Part shown: piece by piece, positions 1-6,843 of the stretch | Position numbering within the stretch: position 1 is the first letter of the stretch | Layout of the letters: the number at the start of each line of letters is the position of its first letter | Assembly (NCBI GenBank): GCA_938034715.1 | Contig: CALHMM010000020.1 | Coordinates: forward strand, 1-10,671 | Direction of reading: 5' to 3' | Source: Minisyncoccota bacterium | GTDB taxonomy: Bacteria; Patescibacteriota; Minisyncoccia; Moranbacterales; GCA-2747515 | Length of the DNA stretch: 10,671 nt | The notes under the pieces: generated by a model | Databases searched by the model: none | What the model saw: only the letters and a program-made list of their open reading frames with translations | What the model was told of the DNA's origin: nothing | Made by a program: the position numbers and the translations under genes

Positions 1-413
1 TCTGCATCAGGTGTATCATCACCGATCCCTAGTGCATCTAGCAAGTAGCTAATCCCTCGCACAGCGATACCACGGTTAGATCCACCAAATTTCGCATCGT
101 AATCATTAGCGCTATCTGGATCACTATATGTTCCATTTGAAAAACTACTCTCCCCATCTCGCACTTCAAATTCACCCTTATCAACGACGAGGCCTTCCAC
201 TGCTGTTCCATCAGTATTAACAATCAAAGACCCTTCCTTTGTTTGACCAGGTGATCCTGCTGTAATCGGCGCAACAACGTTTCCGCCTGGAGCTGTAACA
301 GTAGGCTCTACAAAAGCGCGCACATAATTCACACCAACTGCAACAAAAAATACGATAACTACAAAAGACGCTCCCTGGAAATATTTTTTGTACTGATAAT
401 ATTTTTTTTGCAT
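1..413 (-). CDS. Partial exported/membrane-anchored protein with GNVxxPIxxG segment
   Basis: The frame starts at ATG 413 and stays open for 137 codons to the left edge, so the C-terminus is missing. Residues 1-13 are polar and basic/aromatic (MQKKYYQYKKYFQ). Residues 14-34 form one hydrophobic segment, most likely an uncleaved signal anchor or signal peptide. Residues 36-70 contain a Pro/Gly-rich stretch with GGNVVAPITAG and a following QTKEGSLIVN. I recognise this pattern from surface or appendage-type proteins of Parcubacteria, where it precedes variable repeat or fibre-like regions. Residues 75-137 are acidic and Gly/Ser-rich with no motif I can name. There is no prepilin-type processing site. 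ATG 413 lacks a clear Shine-Dalgarno. An in-frame ATG at 455 would add 14 residues (MILHLREPKSINIK), with a GAGG lying only 2 nt upstream. The frame is open back to a TAG near 489-487, so the start is uncertain. Coding status is likely; function is unknown. Confidence 0.75.
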   Translation of the reverse strand, partial: MQKKYYQYKKYFQGASFVVIVFFVAVGVNYVRAFVEPTVTAPGGNVVAPITAGSPGQTKEGSLIVNTDGTAVEGLVVDKGEFEVRDGESSFSNGTYSDPDSANDYDAKFGGSNRGIAVRGISYLLDALGIGDDTPDA

Positions 414-448
414 TTTTATATTTATAGACTTTGGTTCACGTAAGTGCA

Positions 449-490
449 GGATCATCACCTCATACAGGTCAAACAAAGGAAAGATGATCT
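449..490 (-). other. Nested inverted repeat upstream of the partial gene
   Basis: GATCATC at 450-456 is the reverse complement of GATGATC at 483-489. Inside it, ACCT (457-460) pairs with AGGT (466-469) around a 5-nt loop. In the transcript this gives a two-part hairpin 36-77 nt upstream of ATG 413. It overlaps the alternative ATG at 455, which would lie inside the outer stem. It could be a leader structure controlling start choice or chance pairing. There is no T-run, so it is not an intrinsic terminator. Confidence 0.3.
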
Positions 491-553
491 AATCAGAACA
501 TTGCTATCAACAAAAAAATTGCGACACCAACATCCAAAATACAACATAAATAT

Positions 554-559
554 ATTATA
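554..559 (-). promoter_or_regulatory. Candidate -10 element for the partial gene
   Basis: The plus strand reads ATTATA, a perfect TATAAT on the minus strand pointing at the partial gene. No recognisable -35 lies 16-18 nt upstream (about 576-583), and there is no TGn extension. The hexamer is therefore the only support. Transcription from here would give a leader of about 135 nt before ATG 413. This 226-nt gap otherwise shows no terminator for the upstream gene and no coding signal. Confidence 0.35.
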
Positions 560-639
560 CACTACTCTCTGAACATTTCACTGTGTATAACCGCAGTCAC
601 AGATATCAAAGACCATAAAGTCGATGTACGCATCTACTG

Positions 640-3063
640 CTATTGTGGCACATGCCAAGCAAGTCCCTCGTACGACCAATTTGGATCACCAGAAATCAAA
701 GCATCTCGTTCAGCTTCCGATATCGTATAAAAATGCCCCAAATAAACTGGACTCCAAAACCGAAAAACAGGAGTTGTCAAAGAGTTTTCAACCTCGTACG
801 CGTTGTATGCTTCACCCTCATACACCCAATTTGGATCATTGGCGATGAGACTATCACGCTCCGCTACCGAGATCGTAAAAAAATGATGTCTATAATTTGA
901 ACTCCAGAAACGATAAACAGGTGACGTATCAACTTGATCAGCGCTAGCAGCATTTGCAAAAACCCCCTCATAAACCCAATTTGGATCATTAGCGATGAGA
1001 CTATCACGCTCCGCTACCGAGATCGTATAAAAATGTCCGCGATAAAGAGCGCTATAAAAACGGTAGATTTCGATAGTATTCTCATTTGTAACTGTGGACT
1101 CATCATTATCTTCAAAGGTCACCTCAATCGACTGACTAGCCAAATCATTGAACCCACGATCGACAGGTGTCGCGCTAATATTTACCAAAATGCTAGAACT
1201 ATCTCCATCACGATCGACGTCATCATCCACACTATTTACCGTAACAGTCTGCGGTACATCCCAATTTGACGCATCAAAAGTTACAACTGAAGGACTCACA
1301 GTAGCCTCAGCTATACTACTAGAGCCAGCAACAAGTGTCACAGTACCAAACGGCGCTCGATTCAATGAGATATCAAAAGCTCCTTGACTTCCCTCTGGTA
1401 TCTCCAAAGCATTCTCACTGAGATAGAATTCTGGAATTAATGTACTCATGATTGTGCGCGAAGCAGGTGTTGTGACAACATCATAATCGCCAGAGGCAGA
1501 AACAAGTGTGATCTCAATCGTCTCCAATCCTTCACCATCATTCGTATCAGTAGAAATAGGCACAATAATCCGAGCACTGCTTTGACCGTCTGGAATAATG
1601 ACACTAGTCGTTGAGTCATCATAATCATTGTTAACACCAGGGTTAGCAGTTCCACCACTAAAGATGTAATCAACGACAACATCCGAGCCAGTATTATTTG
1701 GCACACTTGCAACAACATCAAATGCCGCGTCCAAACCAGACTCTACACCATCCACCACGCCAATCAAGGAAAGATCAAACCATCCTAGAGTATTTCCACG
1801 ATTTATTGATGTAGCGATGTTTTGAGCTGGAGAAACCACACTGCCACTAATCTGCAACACACTGTCACGAATATCTAGATATGCAATTTGACCGATACTA
1901 CCTGACACATTTAACGTATGCAATGAACCATCACCCAGTACGGCACCGCTAGAATTTATCGTTCGCATCGAGCCCACATTCAAATCTCCAAGATCTGCAG
2001 AAAATGTACCCCCAACAACTTGTGTTTGATCCTCCTCAAACCCGATTATACGAGCTCCTGAGTCTGCAATCGTAAAATCAAAGTACATATTCGCACCAAA
2101 CACATCTTGGTCACTACCACTATCGAGAATGATCTCTCCACTATTGTGGAAAAAAACGCCCTTTATATTGAGATTACCAGCGACCGTCAAAGTCGAACTC
2201 GGCGCGGTAAAAGTAGATCCACTAGTAACGTCTATGCTGCCTTCTAGATCAATGGCATGGACCCCTGCATCCAACGTCGATCCACTTGAAACAAGAATGC
2301 CATTATTTACATCGAGTGACGCATTAAGATTAAGTGTTCCACCGCCTTCAACAACGATACGTGGCAAGGCACCACTAAAATCAATAGTTGATACACCAGA
2401 TCCATCAAAAATAATTTCTGAATTACCCGCTTGATCATAATCCACCGTCCCATTACCAACCAAATCTCCCTCAATCATAACGTCCCATATTCCAAGGTCG
2501 AGGACTCCTTCGATGTCGAGAGATCCAGTAGAATCTGTTGGTGAGCCCATCTGCATTGTATTGCCAGAAGGAACAAAAAACTGCACTGCATTATTGAGAT
2601 TAAAAACAACACTATCATCGTCGTAAAGTACGGCGATATCAGGATTTCCGTTATTCCCCACCTCCAGGTCTGCACGTGTGATCGGATCAGATCCTTCATG
2701 ACGAGCAATGATGTAATCATAGTAAATATCCAAATCAGAAAGGGATCCATCTGCCAATGTAACATTAACGCCATGAGAGTTCACTGCACCAGAAACAAAT
2801 GCAGTGATCACATCGCCCTCCACAATCGTCACGCCTGTATCGATACTATAAACACCATTTGCATCAGTCACATCACTGCCAGCCAATGCGCCATTAACCA
2901 AAATTGCTACAGTCTTGTCCCCAGTAGTAACAGCGCTAACACCTTTATCAGAGTAAACCACACCACTAATCACGTCTGCAGCCTGAGTCTGCAATGGAAA
3001 TAAAAAGAGTATACTAAAAAGAAAAATAAAACCATACCCACTCAATCGCAATGACTTCAACAT
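640..3063 (-). CDS. Secreted beta-rich protein with Calx-beta-like and three DUF5648-type repeats
   Basis: This 807-residue protein begins with a clear signal peptide: basic KSLR, hydrophobic core about 10-24, likely cleavage near 28/29 (TQA|A). Residues 31-115 resemble an Ig-like or carboxypeptidase-regulatory fold (SGVVYSD, DANGVYSID). Residues 120-425 are Gly/Ser/Asp-rich with short repeated beta-strand patterns (GTLNLNASLDV, GNLNIKGVFFHNSG), suggesting a beta-helix or adhesin-like stalk. Residues 431-540 look like a Calx-beta domain (acidic NDYDDSTTSVIIPDGQ, then DGEGLETIEITL). Residues 544-653 look like a related module (VSPSVVTFDASNWDVPQTV and acidic DDDVDRDGD). Residues 664-807 are three 50-residue DUF5648-type repeats reaching the C-terminus. 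There is no cysteine, no obvious enzyme active site, no sortase motif and no C-terminal anchor. It lies beyond the rpoC terminator, so it probably has its own promoter. I infer an extracellular or cell-surface binding or adhesion role; the ligand is unknown. The ATG at 3063 is chosen because the signal peptide starts there, although no Shine-Dalgarno is visible. Confidence 0.88.
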   Translation of the reverse strand: MLKSLRLSGYGFIFLFSILFLFPLQTQAADVISGVVYSDKGVSAVTTGDKTVAILVNGALAGSDVTDANGVYSIDTGVTIVEGDVITAFVSGAVNSHGVNVTLADGSLSDLDIYYDYIIARHEGSDPITRADLEVGNNGNPDIAVLYDDDSVVFNLNNAVQFFVPSGNTMQMGSPTDSTGSLDIEGVLDLGIWDVMIEGDLVGNGTVDYDQAGNSEIIFDGSGVSTIDFSGALPRIVVEGGGTLNLNASLDVNNGILVSSGSTLDAGVHAIDLEGSIDVTSGSTFTAPSSTLTVAGNLNIKGVFFHNSGEIILDSGSDQDVFGANMYFDFTIADSGARIIGFEEDQTQVVGGTFSADLGDLNVGSMRTINSSGAVLGDGSLHTLNVSGSIGQIAYLDIRDSVLQISGSVVSPAQNIATSINRGNTLGWFDLSLIGVVDGVESGLDAAFDVVASVPNNTGSDVVVDYIFSGGTANPGVNNDYDDSTTSVIIPDGQSSARIIVPISTDTNDGEGLETIEITLVSASGDYDVVTTPASRTIMSTLIPEFYLSENALEIPEGSQGAFDISLNRAPFGTVTLVAGSSSIAEATVSPSVVTFDASNWDVPQTVTVNSVDDDVDRDGDSSSILVNISATPVDRGFNDLASQSIEVTFEDNDESTVTNENTIEIYRFYSALYRGHFYTISVAERDSLIANDPNWVYEGVFANAASADQVDTSPVYRFWSSNYRHHFFTISVAERDSLIANDPNWVYEGEAYNAYEVENSLTTPVFRFWSPVYLGHFYTISEAERDALISGDPNWSYEGLAWHVPQ
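643..1074 (-). repeat. Three tandem 50-residue DUF5648-type repeats
   Basis: Protein repeats lie at residues 664-713, 714-763 and 764-807, with exactly 150 nt between equivalent DNA positions. Each follows the pattern [YF]RF[YW]S..Y..HF[YF]TIS.AERD.LI..DPNW.YEG. This matches my knowledge of DUF5648, a repeat of unknown function seen in secreted and surface proteins. The third copy is the most divergent (SEAERDALISGDPNWSYEG) and stops 6 codons short of a full period, where the protein ends. Confidence 0.75.
815..1035 (-). repeat. Near-identical 71-nt direct repeat pair within the DUF5648 array
   Basis: Bases 815-885 and 965-1035 match at 68 of 71 positions. The differences are at 823/973, 841/991 and 878/1028. 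Two are silent and one swaps Phe for Tyr (HFFTIS against HFYTIS). The third repeat of the array (about 667-735) is clearly diverged from both. This indicates recent duplication or gene conversion between the first two protein repeats. Confidence 0.85.
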
Positions 3064-3081
3064 GAATTTTTATTTTGGCAT

Positions 3082-3110
3082 ATAACAATATCATGATATC
3101 ACAGATACAA
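3082..3110 (-). promoter_or_regulatory. Weak candidate promoter with a 12-bp palindrome in its spacer
   Basis: The 84 nt between the rpoC terminator and the start of the secreted-protein gene must hold its promoter if it has one. The best minus-strand pair I find is TTGTAT (3110-3105), a 17-nt spacer, and TGTTAT (3087-3082), each a partial match to consensus. The spacer contains the perfect palindrome ATATCATGATAT (3088-3099), which could be an operator or simply AT-rich chance. The leader would be only about 12 nt long. Confidence 0.25.
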
Positions 3111-3147
3111 TATAGACAGTAGATGATGCAAATAAAAAGCGTACCAC

Positions 3148-3173
3148 AAAAAAACCAGAGTCAAAACCCTGGT
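3148..3173 (-). terminator. Intrinsic terminator of the rpoBC unit
   Basis: On the minus strand ACCAGGGT and ACTCTGGT form an 8-bp stem (one G-T pair) around the loop TTTG. The stem is followed at once by seven T (3154-3148, counting the last stem base). It lies 24 nt after the rpoC stop. The opposite strand has no comparable T-run, so it works for rpoC only. It separates rpoBC from the secreted-protein gene. Confidence 0.88.
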
Positions 3174-3197
3174 CTTTATGTCCGCATCAAATTAAAA

Positions 3198-6100
3198 CTA
3201 TTTCTCCTGAGATCGAAATCCAGATCCCGCAGGAATAAGTCGTCCTATGATTACGTTTTCTTTAAGTCCGCGCAAGCGATCTTCTTTACCTGTCACAGCT
3301 GCATCGATCAAAACGCGCGCAGTCTCTTGAAATGAAGCGGCGCTCAAGAATGAGTCAGTAGAGAGAGCCACTTTTGTAATGCCAAGAATAAGTTGCTCAC
3401 CTTCTGCAAGCTTCTGACCATCTGCTTTAGCCTTGTCATTTGCCTCTTCATAAGCATCACGCTCAACCAAATCTCCTGGTAAAAGCATTGTATCACCTGA
3501 ATCAGTAATACGAACACGTGAGAACATCTGTCGAATAATTGCTTCAACATGCTTATCATTCACATGCTCACCCTGTGAAGCGTAAATATCCTGGATCTCA
3601 CTGACGATATAGCGATGCACTGAATCCTTACCCATGACTGCATGAAGCTTCTTGAGGTCGATATGACCTTCATTAAGCATTGAACCTTTTGCAACGAGAT
3701 CACCATTTGCAACTTTGAGTGTTGTACCAGCAGGTACATGATACTCCGTCACGACCTTTTTAGCGTCAGTGCTCTCAACTTTCACAGTAATGATCTTCCC
3801 ACCATCTTCATGTACTTCCACGACCTTTCCGTCGGTGTCACAGATAATACTTTCACCCTTTGGAGCGCGAGCTTCAAAAAGCTCTTCTACTCGCGGAAGT
3901 CCCTGTGTAATGTCACTTCCAGCGACACCTCCAATATGGAAAGTACGCATCGTTAGCTGTGTTCCTGGCTCACCGATAGCTTGCGCTGCGATCACACCGA
4001 CTGCCTGTCCGATCGTAACAAGTCGTCCACGACCAAGGTCCATGCCATAACATGTTTGACAGACACCACGACGTGTTTTACATGTCACAATCGTACGGAT
4101 AGCTACCTCAGAAATATTGGACTCTTCGATAGCGATAGCAATCTTCTTATCGATCAACTCTCCTTTTTTCGCAAGAACTTTCTTTACATCTTTTATTTCT
4201 ACCGCTGCAAATCGTCCTTCCACACGAGCGCGGAAATCAGTTCCGATGCGATCACTGTCACTACGGTAAACAAATGCACCTTCCCTCTCTTTACAGTCCT
4301 TCTCGATAACAATAACATCTTGCGATACATCCACAAGTCGTCGGGTCAAGTAGCCAGCAGAAGCTGTTCGCAGCGCTGTATCAGCCATACCTTTTCGAGC
4401 ACCATGCGTTGAGATAAAGTACTCCAAAACATTCAAGCCTTCCTTGTAAGAACTTCGTACAGGCAACTCAATCGTCTCACCTGTCGCACCTGCCATCAAA
4501 CCTTTCATACCTGTCATCTGCACCACAACGCTCTCACTACCACGAGCCTTTGAGTACACCATTGAGTACACTGGGCCTTCTTTATCGAGACCCGATCGAA
4601 CGGCTTCAGTAATATCATCTTTTGCTTTGTTCCAGATTTCAATACTACGGTTACGTCGCTCTTCATCAGTCAAAAGACCCATTGTAAATTGCTCCTTTAC
4701 TTCCTTTACCTGCTCTTCAGCTTGTTCAAGTGTCGCTTGCTTAGATTCAGGAACAGTCAAATCATCCATCCCCCAACTAATTCCAGACCGCGTAACAGAT
4801 GCAAAAGCGAGCGTCTTAATACGGTCAGTAAAAAGAGCAGTCTCATCCTCACCAACTTCTTCGATCATCCGCGCTACTACAGTTTTCAAGACACCCTTTG
4901 TCATCTCTTCATTGATATAGCGCATCTCTTTTGGTAAAGAATCATTAAAGATCGCCCTACCGACAGATGTATCGAGGATGCCGCCATCCCATGCGAGCTT
5001 CACAGCAGCATTGATATCAACATAACCATTTTGATAAGCAAGAATTGCCTCTTCTGTATCTGCAAATATTTTTCCTTCACCCTTGGCTTTTGGCTTGATG
5101 TGCGTCAGGTAATAAATTCCCAATACCAAATCAAGTGTAGGCGTCGTAATTGGTTCACCGCTAGCAGGCTTTAGCAAGTTCTTGCTCGATAACAAAAGAT
5201 TTGCACACTCCGCACGCGCTTCTTTTGTGAGAGGAACATGCACGGCCATCTGATCACCATCAAAGTCAGCATTAAACGCAGCACAAACCATCGGGTGAAG
5301 TTGAATTGCTTTTCCCTCGATAAGCACTGGCTGAAAAGCTTGGATACTCAATCGGTGAAGGGTCGGTGCTCGGTTAAGCATGATGTAGTGATGTGGGATA
5401 ATGTCATCCAAAATCTCATACGCTTCCTCAGCCTCACCATCGACCATTCGTCCAGCTGTACGCACATTGTGAGCGTACTCACGCTCGATCAGCTTATTGA
5501 TAATAAATGGCTTAAAAAGCTCGAGTCCCATTTTCTTCGGGATACCTGCTTGATGGAGCTTCAATTGCGGACCAATCACAATAACTGAACGACCGGAGTA
5601 GTCTACACGCTTTCCAAGGAGGTTCTGACGAAATCGTCCTTGCTTTCCCTTCAGTGAATCAGCAAGAGAGCGAAGTGCCCGACGCTGACCAGTAGAAGCT
5701 GCAACACTCGCCTGTCCACGCCGCGCCGAGTTATCAAAGAGTGCATCAACAGCCTCTTGCAACATACGCTTCTCATTACGCGTGATCACCTCAGGTGCGT
5801 TGAGTGACACAAGCTTCTTCAATCGATTGTTTCGGTTAATGATCCTTCGGTAAAGGTCATTCAGATCAGACGTCGCAAATCGCCCACCATCAAGCGCAAC
5901 CATCGGTCGGAGATCTGGCGGAATGACCGGAATCACTGTAGGCAACATCCAATGCAATTTGATGTCTGCATTTTTGATTCCTTGATAGAACTTAAGTCTC
6001 TTAATAATTTTCTTTCGCTCGAGCGTCTCAATTTCATCCAAGTCTTTGCGAAGCTGTGCCAGAGTTGCATCAACGTCAAGTTCCTCAAGAAGATTTTTGA

Positions 6101-6776
6101 TTGCCTCTGCACCAATGCCAGCACTGAAAACTTGCCCAAACTTCGTAGAAAGATTGAAGTATTCAATCTCAGAAAGAACCTGGTACATCTTCATGCTCTT
6201 AAGGTCATCTTTTGCAGCTTTAAATTGCTTTTTGAGCTCTTCAAGTGTTTCTTCATCATTCGCATCAGTGAGTTCTTTTTGCTTTGCCTTAAACTCACTC
6301 TCCAAATCTTTTTGTGCTGCTTCACGTGCATCATCATCCACATGCGTGATGATGTATGAAGAAAAGTAGACAACCTTTTCCAATGCCTGTGGTGAAAGCC
6401 CGAGAGCCAAACCAATCTTACTCGGCACACCACGCAAAAACCAAATGTGTGAAACAGGAACTGCCAACTGAATATGCCCCATGTTCTCACGACGAACGAT
6501 TGAACGTGTCACCTCTACACCACATTTATCACAAGTGATACCCTTATAGCGAATACGTTTGTACTTTCCACAGTAACACTCCCAGTCCTTACTTGGTCCA
6601 AAGATGCGCTCGCAAAAAAGCCCATCCATTTCATATCGTTGTGTACGATAGTTGATCGTCTCAGGTTTAGTGATTTCTCCACTACTCCATTCAAGCATTG
6701 CCTCAGGACTAGCAACGAGCAGGCGAACGCTCTCAAAATCACTGACCTTTGTCGATGTTTCATTTTCGTTAAACAT
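3198..6776 (-). CDS. rpoC: DNA-directed RNA polymerase subunit beta'
   Basis: This 1192-residue protein is the largest catalytic subunit of RNA polymerase. It makes RNA from a DNA template in the cytoplasm, with beta, the alpha dimer, omega and a sigma factor. The N-terminal zinc ribbon uses C67, C69, C82 and C85. The lid/rudder and sigma-binding clamp region includes PPDLRPMVALDGGRF (287-300). The active-site NADFDGD is at 502-508, with magnesium-binding Asp 504, 506 and 508. The second zinc site uses C828, C899, C906 and C909. The bridge helix lies near 772-810. The trigger loop is GEPGTQLTMRTFHIGG (935-950), with H947 equivalent to the catalytic histidine of E. coli. The chain continues directly into the C-terminal trigger-helix side, so the large enterobacterial trigger-loop insertion is absent. 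Residues 140-200 are a charged, coiled-coil-like stretch. All catalytic residues are present. The ATG at 6776 starts the longest ATG-initiated frame, but its Shine-Dalgarno is badly placed: AGGAGGT lies 31 nt upstream (see the leader-frame entry). It is 67 nt downstream of rpoB and ends in a strong terminator. Confidence 0.99.
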   Translation of the reverse strand: MFNENETSTKVSDFESVRLLVASPEAMLEWSSGEITKPETINYRTQRYEMDGLFCERIFGPSKDWECYCGKYKRIRYKGITCDKCGVEVTRSIVRRENMGHIQLAVPVSHIWFLRGVPSKIGLALGLSPQALEKVVYFSSYIITHVDDDAREAAQKDLESEFKAKQKELTDANDEETLEELKKQFKAAKDDLKSMKMYQVLSEIEYFNLSTKFGQVFSAGIGAEAIKNLLEELDVDATLAQLRKDLDEIETLERKKIIKRLKFYQGIKNADIKLHWMLPTVIPVIPPDLRPMVALDGGRFATSDLNDLYRRIINRNNRLKKLVSLNAPEVITRNEKRMLQEAVDALFDNSARRGQASVAASTGQRRALRSLADSLKGKQGRFRQNLLGKRVDYSGRSVIVIGPQLKLHQAGIPKKMGLELFKPFIINKLIEREYAHNVRTAGRMVDGEAEEAYEILDDIIPHHYIMLNRAPTLHRLSIQAFQPVLIEGKAIQLHPMVCAAFNADFDGDQMAVHVPLTKEARAECANLLLSSKNLLKPASGEPITTPTLDLVLGIYYLTHIKPKAKGEGKIFADTEEAILAYQNGYVDINAAVKLAWDGGILDTSVGRAIFNDSLPKEMRYINEEMTKGVLKTVVARMIEEVGEDETALFTDRIKTLAFASVTRSGISWGMDDLTVPESKQATLEQAEEQVKEVKEQFTMGLLTDEERRNRSIEIWNKAKDDITEAVRSGLDKEGPVYSMVYSKARGSESVVVQMTGMKGLMAGATGETIELPVRSSYKEGLNVLEYFISTHGARKGMADTALRTASAGYLTRRLVDVSQDVIVIEKDCKEREGAFVYRSDSDRIGTDFRARVEGRFAAVEIKDVKKVLAKKGELIDKKIAIAIEESNISEVAIRTIVTCKTRRGVCQTCYGMDLGRGRLVTIGQAVGVIAAQAIGEPGTQLTMRTFHIGGVAGSDITQGLPRVEELFEARAPKGESIICDTDGKVVEVHEDGGKIITVKVESTDAKKVVTEYHVPAGTTLKVANGDLVAKGSMLNEGHIDLKKLHAVMGKDSVHRYIVSEIQDIYASQGEHVNDKHVEAIIRQMFSRVRITDSGDTMLLPGDLVERDAYEEANDKAKADGQKLAEGEQLILGITKVALSTDSFLSAASFQETARVLIDAAVTGKEDRLRGLKENVIIGRLIPAGSGFRSQEK

Positions 6777-6801
6777 ATTTTTGTGAAGAATTTTTTTGCA
6801 A
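6769..6801 (-). CDS. Possible 10-codon leader frame overlapping the rpoC start
   Basis: A TTG at 6801-6799 lies 7 nt after a perfect AGGAGG, the ideal spacing. It opens a frame encoding LQKNSSQKYV (initiator read as Met) that ends with TAA at 6771-6769. That stop overlaps codons 2-3 of rpoC in a different frame, so ribosomes ending here could restart at the rpoC ATG (6776). The alternative is that the TTG is the true rpoC start and the window carries a one-base change in the A-run (7 A). Losing one A would join TTG in frame and add 8 residues to beta'. Translation of this frame is inferred, not shown. Confidence 0.3.
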   Translation of the reverse strand: MQKNSSQKYV

Positions 6802-6807
6802 GATATG

Positions 6808-6814
6808 ACCTCCT
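6808..6814 (-). promoter_or_regulatory. Perfect Shine-Dalgarno in the rpoB-rpoC gap
   Basis: The plus strand reads acctcct, which is AGGAGGT in the mRNA. It is the strongest ribosome-binding sequence in the window. It stands 31 nt from the rpoC ATG, too far for direct use, but 7 nt (from AGGAGG) from the upstream TTG. It therefore argues for initiation at TTG 6801 rather than directly at ATG 6776. Confidence 0.7.
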
Positions 6815-6843
6815 ACAAAAAATCTTTCAGGTTAAGTGATTAA

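Noticed and set aside
463..555. A 30-codon minus-strand frame starting ATG TTG near the -10 element
   Set aside because: It has no ribosome-binding site and its start overlaps or abuts the proposed -10, so it could hardly be translated from that promoter.
581..602. Possible terminator for the secreted-protein gene (CTGTG paired with CACAG)
   Set aside because: Only five pairs around a 12-nt loop, with no T-run on the minus strand.
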